A DNA stretch of 47,887 nucleotides from an uncultured Saprospiraceae bacterium. GTDB lineage: Bacteria; Bacteroidota; Bacteroidia; Chitinophagales; Saprospiraceae. The notes under the pieces were generated by a model. That model ran no database searches, was not told the origin of the DNA, and worked only from the letters and a program-made list of their open reading frames with translations. Location: the NCBI GenBank assembly GCA_938022935.1, contig CALIHL010000039.1, forward strand, positions 1-47,887. The letters are read 5' to 3'. This document shows, in pieces, positions 1 through 8,351 of the stretch. Numbering within the stretch: position 1 is the first letter of the stretch; each line of letters opens with the position of its first letter. Position numbers and translations under genes: made by a program.

Positions 1-381
1 GATCAGTTTGACCCAGAGAAAGTGGCTCGATATAACCAGAAGAAGATCGACTCCTTGTTGCAAGATGCTGGCATCGTCAGAAACAAGCTCAAGGTCAATG
101 CCGCAGTGACCAATGCACAGGCCTATTTGAAGATTCTAGAGGGCGGAACGAGCTTCAGCGACTACCTATGGGACTATGTCGATGGAGCGCCTAAAATCAA
201 CCGCTTTAAGACCCTTGCAGATGTGCCTGCAAAAACGGACATCAGCGACGCCTTGAGCAAGCAATTGAAAAAGGATGGATTTAAGTTCGTCGGTAGCACG
301 ATCGTCTACGCTTTTATGCAAGCTGTAGGTATGGTTAACGATCATGTAACGGCATGTCCAAGACACAAGGAGCTCTCTTGA
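1..381 (+). CDS. tag: DNA-3-methyladenine glycosylase I, C-terminal part (5' end outside window)
   Basis: The reading frame is open from base 1 and ends at TGA 379-381, so only about the last 126 codons are present. The family removes 3-methyladenine from alkylated DNA in the cytoplasm as the first step of base excision repair. The visible part starts just before FDPEKVARYN, continues through NRFKTLADVPAKTDISDALS, and ends with the HVTACPRH segment. The His and Cys of that HxxxC pattern match the C-terminal half of the family's zinc-binding snap; the N-terminal Cys and His ligands lie outside. The length fits the last two thirds of a ~187-residue enzyme. A GTG at 22 is an internal Val codon, not the start. 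Confidence 0.93.
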   Translation, partial: DQFDPEKVARYNQKKIDSLLQDAGIVRNKLKVNAAVTNAQAYLKILEGGTSFSDYLWDYVDGAPKINRFKTLADVPAKTDISDALSKQLKKDGFKFVGSTIVYAFMQAVGMVNDHVTACPRHKELS

Positions 382-441
382 TATGCATTATTTTTTTCAT
401 CATGTATTACACATTGATTTTTATAATATAATTTGAATTCT

Positions 442-559
442 TAATTGATTGTGCAACTATATAGATCTTTTGTTCGATGAGTGCTCAACTGACTAAATTC
501 GTCATCCATCTTACTGAGAGTTGCTTATATAATGTGAATTGTATAATTGATATGTCAAC
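442..559 (+). repeat. Diverged direct repeat, left copy
   Basis: This segment aligns in the same orientation with 2346-2464. The first 15 bases, TAATTGATTGTGCAA, are identical. Reading 75 bases without gaps gives about 49 matches (65%). Both copies end in a TAATTGAT..(A/G)TCAAC block at almost the same distance (102 versus 103 bp from the first block). Function unknown. Confidence 0.6.
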
Positions 560-1094
560 TAAAATTGAACAAATCTGCTCTAAACGGATAACCGTAAATC
601 TAATTCTTCACATATACTTTCGATATTTCGCTATACTATCAAAGACTCCACTGTATAAAAAGTTAGATCCTATTTTTTGAAACAGCTCTATTTGCCAGTC
701 CAATTCAATATCATAAAACAGCTGAATCTGACAAGCTATAGACACTTATGATTCATCATTTAAGCCTCAAATCACCTATTATTATGGGGCCTTATGAATA
801 GGGCTTGTAAGCGGTGGATTGCGTTTCGGTATTTGTGTGTAGATCATATAATCTGACTCGGTTATAATCCTTAGTTATGTGTGCTGCGATGAACTATATC
901 GCTGCTTGTATTACCGCAATCTTCTTTTCTTTATTAGATAATTGAGACGACAATTAGTGAGTTGCTTTGTGTCGGTTCAATTGGGCTTAGTGGGTCAAAC
1001 CGTGGCCAGCTATTAACCTTTAGCTAAAGCTTACTTTTGATGCACTTATCCTATAAGTTCAAGATCGACCTTATGTAAGACTACTCCGAACTAA

Positions 1095-1132
1095 GTATAT
1101 GCCCAGCCTCAAGCGAAAAATCGGGCATATAC
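1095..1132. repeat. Perfect 10-bp inverted repeat with 18-nt loop
   Basis: GTATATGCCC (1095-1104) and GGGCATATAC (1123-1132) are exact reverse complements around an 18-nt spacer. No T-run follows on either strand, so it does not look like an intrinsic terminator. It may be a hairpin of an unrecognised transcript or a protein-binding site. Confidence 0.55.
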
Positions 1133-2345
1133 CCCAGATATAACCACCATCTATGATGAAAAGCCGGTTTATACGATTAGTCAAGCATATAATAGCTATT
1201 GATCGAATAATGGTAAACTGAATTATTTAAATGTCGACTTTCTATTGACACTTCATCTCAGATCTCATTCATCATGGTTTATGATCTTAGATATAGGCAT
1301 ATAAGCAAACTGACCTTGTGCAAAAAGCTCATTACCTTATGGACTCAGCTTATTAGATGCTGGAAAAGATCACTTAATATGGCGTTTAAGAGCACCGGCT
1401 TAAGGTTTAAGTGATTGTTCGTTGACTCTTGACATACTAATCTGTATTAATCTTGCAAAAGCACCATGATCTTCGAGCCACTACGATTAATATGCCATAA
1501 AGAAATGAGCTTCTAGCTATGAGGTCGCAATCTCTTATCTGAAGCCAATGTGACATGAAGGCTTATAAAGTATCTACTATCAATCATAGTCCAGTATCAC
1601 CATTAAAAATGGCTCCTCGACATTCTATCGACCGTCTAACTCAAACATTCACAGGTCATCTAAATTCATATTGCTCGTTGCTTGAGCAGTTCTGAATGGC
1701 ATTAAATCCTATTAGCCCTCCTTATAGAATCGACCTCCTAACGATCATAATACTTCAATAGATAGGCATTGCCATTACATTCTTTTATAGACGTTAAGTA
1801 AACATTGTATGTAGGCAAAACAACCAACTTGATCATTGACACAATTCACACGTCGAGCATATATTTTGCCCAAGCATTTAAAGTCTCATTTAGAGCGAAT
1901 CTTTTATGCTCGTAGTATGAAAATTCTACTCCTTATGATTGGCTATGACATCCACCGAGTTTATCAATTTACAATGCTCAACTAATCGATTTGTTCACTT
2001 TTTCGCTTTACTTAAGAAAGCTTTTTTTAATACTAAAGTGTGGTAAATCAGATCGCTCAATTGACTGCTCAGTCCATCCAACGTCTGGCAAAAATGAAGT
2101 TGAATGGAAGCCGAAATCTGCATATTATAGTTCTTAAAATCAGTTGTAACTGACTTCCTCAGATGACCTTCATTAAGTATTAAGAGCAGAATTTATCGAC
2201 GCTTATTTTTGTAGGATTGAGATGGATGGACTGGAAATATCTACTTGAATGATTGCAGGTAATTTCAAGATCTACAAGCTAGACTTGTGAACGAGTTCAG
2301 AACAGAATTACCCGATTTGATGGCCAGTCTTATATAAATCTTTTA

Positions 2346-2464
2346 TAATTGATTGTGCAATTGTAGTAGTCTTATGGATAATCAGTCTCTAACTGAGCCT
2401 TTTGGTCATTTGTCTTACAGTTAACTCATTATATACTTAACAATACATAATTGATGTATCAACA
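2346..2464 (+). repeat. Diverged direct repeat, right copy
   Basis: Partner of 442-559. It starts with the same 15-mer TAATTGATTGTGCAA, shares an AACTGA block and a GGTCAT/CGTCAT-then-CTTAC block at the same offsets, and ends 6 bp before the stop codon of the minus-strand aminotransferase gene. The pair brackets the gene-free region. Confidence 0.6.
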
Positions 2465-2469
2465 ATCTT

Positions 2470-3609
2470 TCAAACAAGATTTGCCAAAATATTGGTGAGC
2501 AAATCTATGTTTTGTTTGGTATTGTAAACATTAGGCGAGATTCTTATAGCCTCTCCTCTATAGGATATCGAGATATTGGATGACGATACTTCTCGCTTTA
2601 CCGTATCCATATCAAGGTGATCTGGCAAGCCTATACCGAACAAATGAGCAGCCATATTTTCTGATGCAGGGACCTTGTAACCGCACCCTTCTAATGTTCG
2701 TAACATCGGAGTAATAAGTGATTGGCAATATCTCTGAATCTCCAGAGGAGACCACTCAATGAGCTGACTCATAGAATCTTGAAGCATAGGTAACTTGATA
2801 AAATCTGGGGCCTCTCCCATCTCATACCTTCGAGCACCATCACGGTATTCGTTTTGATAATTAGTGAGGTACTGAAAGTCATCACTGTTAACTCTATTTA
2901 ACCAACTTTCTTCAAGTGGTTTTCCGTTGTCAAAAGCTTCTCCAAAATAAGCCATTGCTATAGCATATGGTCCTAGCATCCATTTGTAAGCTGCAACGAT
3001 AAGAGCATCAGGATTGACCTTGCTGTGATCGTAAGGGTGAGCTCCTATAAACTGTGTACCATCTAAGATGAATAGGGCTCCTTCTTCTTTTGTTTTATGA
3101 CTGATGGATTGTACATCGAAAAGATAGCCATCTCCCCATTGTATAGGAGCCATAGCTACAGCTAAAGTTTTGTTGTCAATAGATTCTCTTATCATTGTTG
3201 ACCACGACCGCTCATCTTTAGGCTTGTTCACAAAGACCACTTCTAAGTTTCTTTCCTTTGCGATCCGATCCCAGATATAGTAGTTGCTCGGAAACTGATC
3301 CTCTAATAAGATAATCTTCGTTCGCCCATTACTGGGAAGGTTATGTGCAACATTAGCGATACCATAAGAAGCTGAAGGGATCACAACAGATCTCTTAATC
3401 TCCGATGCGGCTATCAATTGGGTGAAAAGCTGTCTTGTCTTATCAACCTCTTCAAAAAAGTCATTTGTCGTAAGACTGGAAGGCTCCCTCTTCCTACGCA
3501 AGCCTCTGATACCCGCTTCTTCAGAAGACTTCAGCATAGGGGACATATAGGCACCATTGATATAAGTGACATCATCAGATAAACTAAACTTTTCTCTTTG
3601 ACAGATCAT
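2470..3609 (-). CDS. Aminotransferase class V (PLP-dependent) family protein
   Basis: A 379-residue protein of the class V aminotransferase / cysteine desulfurase-like fold (PLP-dependent, fold type I, cytoplasmic). The N-terminus (TYINGAYMSP) matches the usual start of this family. A central FILDGTQFIGAHP segment has the Asp expected to hold the PLP pyridine nitrogen. AAYKWMLGPY follows about 25 residues later, its Lys being the likely Schiff-base residue. The C-terminal SISYRGEAIRISPNVYNT segment is typical of the small domain. No conserved cysteine loop of NifS/IscS is seen, so a desulfurase role is unlikely. Isopenicillin-N-epimerase-like or kynureninase-like members are nearest in style, but the substrate cannot be named. 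The gene stands alone and faces the gene desert. Confidence 0.85.
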   Translation of the reverse strand: MICQREKFSLSDDVTYINGAYMSPMLKSSEEAGIRGLRRKREPSSLTTNDFFEEVDKTRQLFTQLIAASEIKRSVVIPSASYGIANVAHNLPSNGRTKIILLEDQFPSNYYIWDRIAKERNLEVVFVNKPKDERSWSTMIRESIDNKTLAVAMAPIQWGDGYLFDVQSISHKTKEEGALFILDGTQFIGAHPYDHSKVNPDALIVAAYKWMLGPYAIAMAYFGEAFDNGKPLEESWLNRVNSDDFQYLTNYQNEYRDGARRYEMGEAPDFIKLPMLQDSMSQLIEWSPLEIQRYCQSLITPMLRTLEGCGYKVPASENMAAHLFGIGLPDHLDMDTVKREVSSSNISISYRGEAIRISPNVYNTKQNIDLLTNILANLV

Positions 3610-3902
3610 ATTATGTTGTTGAGTAATAAATGTAATAATACTGACGTAAAGCCCACCAGTGATTGGAAATCAGTAACAAGTGGACAGTCCGTAATCCATA
3701 GATTTAGTGTATAAGCAGCAACAACATCTAAAGAGCTGTTATGTGAAATCAGTCTTTAGCCAATAAAAGAGCATATGCCTTCTGTATTAGTATAATAACT
3801 AACTTACATTTAAGGGTAAACTCTTGGGGTGAAATACTTTTTATGAGTTTAATTTGTTCTTTACTGAAGAAGTAGAGGGAATCTTCAGAAACTTAATCCT
3901 TT

Positions 3903-4250
3903 ATGAACATCAAACTGCTGATAGCTTTAAGCGCTATTTTATTATTATTCATCGGCTGTGGAGAGTACGGAGTACAATTAAGAATCCAAAACAACAGTCA
4001 GTTCGACTTTCAAGACGTATCTGTTAATAACGTGTCATTCGGACCACTCAATCAGGATGCTCAATCAAAGTACCTTCCTTTTGAGAGTATCTACGAAAGA
4101 GAGTTCGTGCAAGTCGTGATCAATGATAAAGTCTTGAAGCTTATACCAGAGGATTTTGACGAATCAGAGTATAAAAGTACAGGTGACTACACTTACATGA
4201 TAGATATCATCAATGAAAAGTATATCTCCCTAAACTTTAAATCAGAATAG
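3903..4250 (+). CDS. Small putative lipoprotein, unknown function
   Basis: 115 residues. The N-terminus is a short lipoprotein signal: MNIK, a hydrophobic core, then LLFIGC with the likely lipidated Cys at residue 19. The mature part is about 97 residues, polar, probably beta-rich, without a motif I recognise. It is oriented with the downstream nitrilase gene, 93 bp away, but nothing ties the two functionally. The 293 bp upstream (3610-3902) hold no other gene or clear signal. Confidence 0.7.
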   Translation: MNIKLLIALSAILLLFIGCGEYGVQLRIQNNSQFDFQDVSVNNVSFGPLNQDAQSKYLPFESIYEREFVQVVINDKVLKLIPEDFDESEYKSTGDYTYMIDIINEKYISLNFKSE

Positions 4251-4343
4251 AGATACAACCGAATTGACTGACGGGATTTCATGCACTCTTATTAAGTTCT
4301 TTTAACAGCATTTCTTATTAACTAATTCTCAATATCTTTAAGA

Positions 4344-5270
4344 ATGAGAATTGCCATTATCCAAGACGGGCCTGTATATCTTAATGCAAAAGCCACATTA
4401 GAAAAGACCATTTCATTTATCAAGACAGCCTCCAATGAAGGCGCTGATCTTATAGTGTTTGGGGAAAACTGGTTCTCTGGGTATCCAGTATGGTTGGACG
4501 TTTGTTCAGATATCAATCTATGGGATCATGAGCCCGTCAAAGAAGTTTGGCAACAGACCTTTGAAGAAGGCTTGAGTGTTGGTTCGTCTATCATGTTGCA
4601 ATTGCAAGAAGCTATCAAAGAAGCTGGCACCTATATGGTAATGGGCGCAAATGAACCTATCAAAAGCGGCAAAGGCAACGGAACCATTTACAATACTATA
4701 TTCACATTTGACACAGCAGGTCAAGTGATCAACCATCATAGAAAGTTGATGCCTACCTATACTGAGAAATTGGTGCATGGGTTAGGTGATGGCGCTGGGC
4801 TTAACGTGATGGAAACCCCACATGGTCGCATAGGATCTTTGATCTGCTGGGAGCACTGGATGCCACTTACCAGACAGGCTATGCATGATGAAGGAGAAGA
4901 CTTACATATTGCTTTGTGGCCTTTTGCTAAGGAGTTACATCAGTTGGCAAGTAGGCATTATGCCCATGAAGGACGATGTTTCGTCATTGCAGTAGGTCAA
5001 GTGATGCATGAAAGCGAGTTACCTAGTCAGTTGAAACTAAGTGATCAGATAAAGATACCAGAGTCAGGGCTCATCATGAGTGGCGGTTGTGCGGTATATG
5101 GTCCTGACGGTAGCATCGTAAAACCACCTGCATATGGGTCAAGAGAAGTCATATATGTTGACTTAGATCTTAAGCTTGGGATCAAAGAACGGATGAATCT
5201 TTCCGTCTCAGGTCATTATCAAAGAGATGATGTTTTCAACCTTACGGTAAATAAGGATCGAAGAGAATAA
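4344..5270 (+). CDS. Nitrilase-family carbon-nitrogen hydrolase
   Basis: 308 residues, the normal size for a nitrilase. All three catalytic residues are visible: Glu41 in FGENWFSGYP, Lys134 in HHRKLMPTYTEK and Cys168 in LICWEHWMP. The GENWFSGYPVWLD and CWEHWMPL blocks are typical of branch 1 (true nitrilases, which convert a nitrile to acid plus ammonia) rather than amidases or ureidopropionases. The enzyme is cytoplasmic; no signal peptide is seen. It lies 114 bp upstream of an ammonium transporter and P-II gene, so ammonia release from nitriles could feed the same nitrogen economy; that link is inference. Substrate unknown. Confidence 0.92.
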   Translation: MRIAIIQDGPVYLNAKATLEKTISFIKTASNEGADLIVFGENWFSGYPVWLDVCSDINLWDHEPVKEVWQQTFEEGLSVGSSIMLQLQEAIKEAGTYMVMGANEPIKSGKGNGTIYNTIFTFDTAGQVINHHRKLMPTYTEKLVHGLGDGAGLNVMETPHGRIGSLICWEHWMPLTRQAMHDEGEDLHIALWPFAKELHQLASRHYAHEGRCFVIAVGQVMHESELPSQLKLSDQIKIPESGLIMSGGCAVYGPDGSIVKPPAYGSREVIYVDLDLKLGIKERMNLSVSGHYQRDDVFNLTVNKDRRE

Positions 5271-5384
5271 CTAAAGGCGATATCCACATTATATAGTGTT
5301 TTCTGTTGGCAACTTGATTGGGCTTTATGGCGCAAAGGAGACCTACTTTCTTAACTTTCCTTTTTAGTCGTAACGAAAAACATC

Positions 5385-6638
5385 ATGGAAGAGTTAACAC
5401 AAATCGTCGCCCAGCAGGGCGAGAACATCAAAGCTATTGATACCGTTTGGGTCGCACTATGTGCGGCCCTAATATTTCAGATGGAAGGAGGCTTTGCCTT
5501 ACTAGAAGCTGGATTTATCAGAGGAAAGAACGCGATGAGCATCATTGCCAAAGTTCTCATCGATATTATATTTGGCGGATTAGCATTTTACATCATCGGC
5601 TTCGGGATAGCATATGGTGTGTCCAATGGATACTTTGCTTCGGGCTTTGGCATATTGGACGGAGATCTAGGCCTTGGGCTTACTGTAAGCAATAAACTGT
5701 TTTGGTTCATACAGCTGGGCTTTGCCATTGCAGCTATATCTATAGTCTCAGGTGCGGTAGCCGAACGGATGAGGGTGATAGCTTACATCATCTATGTCAT
5801 CGTGTTCTGTGCTATACTCTACCCGCTGGCTGCTAATTGGGTTTGGAATCCAAATGGCTGGTTGGCCAATATGGGTTTTAACGATTTTGCCGGTTCTGCT
5901 GCTGTACATGCTATGGGCGGTTTTGGTGCATTGGCGGCAGCAATGGTTTTAGGCCCACGATTAGGTAAGTACAATAAAGACGGATCGATAATACCGATAC
6001 CAGGACATAATCTACCGCTTGCTGCAGTAGGTGCATTCATACTTTGGTTTGGCTGGTTTGGTTTTAATCCTGGTTCTACCCTTGCAGCAGTCGGAAACTG
6101 GGAACTAATAGGAACAGTAGCCGTCAATACCTTCTTAGCTTCAGCAGCAGGTGGCGTGGCAACAATGACATATACGAAGTTAAAATATGGTCTTGTAGAT
6201 ATAACCATGGTTATCAATGGAATCTTAGCTGGACTGGTAGCTATAACTGCAGGATGTAATGTTGTTGGTCCTAATAGTGCGATCATCATTGGACTAATAG
6301 CTGGTATATTGGTTGATGTAGCGGTCGTCTTCTTTGACAAAATCAAAATAGATGATCCCGTTGGAGCCATCGCCGTTCATGGCATGAATGGACTATGGGG
6401 TACAATAGCTGTTGGACTTTTCGCTACAGAAAGTGGACTGTTCACAACGGGAAGTGCTTCTCAATTGGGTGTACAAATCATTGGAGTCTTAGCCATTGCT
6501 GCATTCTCATTTATCACAACCTACTTGCTCTTTACAATTATTAAAATGACCATTGGTGTTAGAGTGTCAAGAGAAGAAGAGCTCGCTGGCCAAGATGCTG
6601 TAGCTTATGGCGTTGAATCATATTCTACATTTGAATAA
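5385..6638 (+). CDS. amt: Ammonium transporter, Amt/MEP family
   Basis: 417 residues with about 11 membrane segments, the usual size for bacterial AmtB. The family signature DFAGSAAVHAMGGFGALAAA is present and contains the first pore histidine (VHAMGG); the second is in VHGMNGLWGT. It conducts ammonium/ammonia across the inner membrane. The periplasmic N-terminus begins with EELTQIVAQQGENIKAIDT, without a cleavable signal. The P-II gene starts 18 bp downstream, the classic amt-glnK pairing in which P-II plugs the transporter when nitrogen is plentiful. Confidence 0.97.
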   Translation: MEELTQIVAQQGENIKAIDTVWVALCAALIFQMEGGFALLEAGFIRGKNAMSIIAKVLIDIIFGGLAFYIIGFGIAYGVSNGYFASGFGILDGDLGLGLTVSNKLFWFIQLGFAIAAISIVSGAVAERMRVIAYIIYVIVFCAILYPLAANWVWNPNGWLANMGFNDFAGSAAVHAMGGFGALAAAMVLGPRLGKYNKDGSIIPIPGHNLPLAAVGAFILWFGWFGFNPGSTLAAVGNWELIGTVAVNTFLASAAGGVATMTYTKLKYGLVDITMVINGILAGLVAITAGCNVVGPNSAIIIGLIAGILVDVAVVFFDKIKIDDPVGAIAVHGMNGLWGTIAVGLFATESGLFTTGSASQLGVQIIGVLAIAAFSFITTYLLFTIIKMTIGVRVSREEELAGQDAVAYGVESYSTFE

Positions 6639-6656
6639 TCCATACAATCTAAAAAA

Positions 6657-6998
6657 ATGAAAAAAGTAGAAGCAATAATAAAGCCGTCAAAGGTCAGCGC
6701 GATACAAGCTGGTTTAAAAGAAGCCGACATACCATGTTTTACTGTTATTCCTGTGAAAGGATCAGGACTACAAAAGAGCTATTCTGAAAAATATAGAGGC
6801 ACAGAAAGAACAATGGTTCTTCAGACCAGAGTTATGATAATGTGTATCATCAGCGATGAGAATCTAGACAAATGTGTCAATGTAATATTAGAAAATGCAT
6901 CTGATGGTGTAGTTGGTGACGGAAAAATCTTTATCTATGACGTTCAAGATGCTATCCGTATCAGTACAAAGGTTAGAGGTAATGATGCGATTAAATAG
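6657..6998 (+). CDS. glnK: P-II family nitrogen regulatory protein (GlnK-like), T-loop Tyr51 replaced by Arg
   Basis: 113 residues, collinear with E. coli GlnB without gaps at the start (KKVEAIIKPSK). The T-loop reads GSGLQKSYSEKYRGTERTM. Tyr46 and the RG at 47-48 are kept, but position 51, the uridylylation tyrosine of enterobacterial P-II, is Arg. The B-loop DGVVGDGKIF is intact, so ATP/ADP and 2-oxoglutarate sensing is expected. It sits 18 bp after amt and 28 bp before the sugar porter, so its prime target is probably the adjacent ammonium channel. Control would have to be by nucleotide and 2-oxoglutarate binding or by another modification. Confidence 0.95.
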   Translation: MKKVEAIIKPSKVSAIQAGLKEADIPCFTVIPVKGSGLQKSYSEKYRGTERTMVLQTRVMIMCIISDENLDKCVNVILENASDGVVGDGKIFIYDVQDAIRISTKVRGNDAIK

Positions 6999-7026
6999 TT
7001 AACATTTCAAGTATAAAACCAAACAG

Positions 7027-8343
7027 ATGTCAAAGCAGAGATATTGGTCAATTACAGTTGCTGTCGCAGGTTTTCTTTTTGGCTTTGACACTGTCGTCAT
7101 ATCGGGAGCCAATCTTCCGATCAAAGAACTTTGGAACACTACCCCATGGTTTCATGGTACATTCATCATGTCCATGGCTCTATGGGGTACTGTGATAGGT
7201 GCTCTTTTGGGAGGCGTACCCAGCCAAAGGTTAGGTAGAAAAAACACGCTGATTTGGATCGGTGTTCTTTTCTCTTTGTCTGCTATTGGCTCTGCTTTGG
7301 CCTGGGATCCATACAGCTTTTCATTGTTCAGGTTCATCGGCGGCTTAGGTGTGGGAGCCTCTTCGGTTGCGGCACCAACTTATATATCAGAGATATCCAA
7401 TAAGAACAACAGAGGTCGATTAGTTATACTTTATCAATTCATGATCGTCTTTGGTATCTTCATCGCTTTCTTTTCTAATTATCTATTACAAGGCGTTGGT
7501 GGGGCAAATGATTGGAGATGGATGATGGGGATAGAAGCGTTGCCTGCGATCATTTATACATTAATGGTATTGGGTGTTCCGAAAAGCCCTAGGTGGTTAA
7601 TCACGAAGAAGAATGATATAGAGGGCGCACGACACGTACTAAGCCTAATGGATGTTGAAGATGTGGATAAAGAAGTGCAAATCATTCAGGAAGCAGCGAT
7701 TGACACAAGTGAGAAAATCGACTTTAAGAAATATTCTAAACCACTCACACTTGCTTTTGTTCTGGCTTTTTTCAATCAGCTATCTGGGATCAACTTTGTG
7801 CTTTACTACGCAGCAGAGATTTTAGGCAACGCCGGTATGACATCAGAAGAATCACTTTTCAATTCTATACTAATCGGAGGAATCAATCTTGTCTTCACAT
7901 TTGTTGGCATATTCTTGATTGATCGAGCAGGTCGTAAGAAACTAATGATCGTAGGTTCTCTTGGTTATATATTAGGACTGGGCATGGTAGCCTTTGTATT
8001 TTACTCAGGCGCAAGTTCCTCTTTCTTGATGGTCTTTTTGCTCTTGTTTATAGCAGCACATGCGATTGGTCAAGGGGCTGTTATTTGGGTATTTATTTCT
8101 GAGATATTCCCTACAAGTGTAAGAGCTTATGGGCAAGCTTGGGGTTCCGGGACTCATTGGGTATTTGCAGCGATTATAACTTTAGTTGCGGCTCCAGTTC
8201 AAGCTTGGGTTGGGTCTAACCCATGGCCCATATTTGCATTCTTAGCGGGCATGATGATACTACAACTGATTTGGGTATTAGTTTGGATGCCAGAGACTAA
8301 AGGAGTCAGTCTTGAAGAGTTGAGTAAGCGGTTGATTAAGTAA
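7027..8343 (+). CDS. MFS sugar porter (sugar:H+ symporter family)
   Basis: 438 residues, 12 predicted membrane spans. Sugar-porter signatures are clear: GFLFGFDTVVISGA in helix 1, RLGRKN between helices 2 and 3, PKSPRWLI after helix 6, the helix 7 stretch FFNQLSGINFVLYYA, DRAGRKKLM between helices 8 and 9, and PETKG at the C-terminal end. The family imports hexoses, pentoses or inositols with protons. It starts 28 bp after the P-II gene on the same strand, so co-transcription is likely, although sugar uptake is not an obvious partner of ammonium uptake. The substrate cannot be read from sequence. Confidence 0.92.
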   Translation: MSKQRYWSITVAVAGFLFGFDTVVISGANLPIKELWNTTPWFHGTFIMSMALWGTVIGALLGGVPSQRLGRKNTLIWIGVLFSLSAIGSALAWDPYSFSLFRFIGGLGVGASSVAAPTYISEISNKNNRGRLVILYQFMIVFGIFIAFFSNYLLQGVGGANDWRWMMGIEALPAIIYTLMVLGVPKSPRWLITKKNDIEGARHVLSLMDVEDVDKEVQIIQEAAIDTSEKIDFKKYSKPLTLAFVLAFFNQLSGINFVLYYAAEILGNAGMTSEESLFNSILIGGINLVFTFVGIFLIDRAGRKKLMIVGSLGYILGLGMVAFVFYSGASSSFLMVFLLLFIAAHAIGQGAVIWVFISEIFPTSVRAYGQAWGSGTHWVFAAIITLVAAPVQAWVGSNPWPIFAFLAGMMILQLIWVLVWMPETKGVSLEELSKRLIK

Positions 8344-8351
8344 AATCTAAC

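Larger units (their letters stand above)
382..2469. other. 2.1 kb gene-free intergenic region
   Basis: No convincing protein-coding gene lies here. The only longer frame (477-680, 67 codons) resembles no family I know, has no signal sequence and overlaps the left repeat copy. All six frames close often. The region is AT-rich and sits between convergent genes (tag on plus, an aminotransferase on minus). It contains a diverged direct repeat (442-559 and 2346-2464), a perfect inverted repeat (1095-1132) and a short inverted repeat CAGTT-GT-AACTG near 2140-2151. It could be a decayed gene region, a repeat-driven insertion remnant, or the site of an unrecognised RNA. Confidence 0.7.

Noticed and set aside
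477..680. 67-codon plus-strand ORF in the gene-free region
   Set aside because: It overlaps the left direct-repeat copy, has no recognisable signal or domain and unusual composition for this genome. Chance ORF.
961..1010. tRNA-like GGTTCAATTGG stretch near 973
   Set aside because: It resembles a T-loop but no acceptor, D or anticodon arms can be built around it. No tRNA was recognised in the window.
5819..6370. 183-codon minus ORF inside the ammonium transporter gene
   Set aside because: Proline- and alanine-rich antisense translation of the conserved Amt membrane helices; a shadow.
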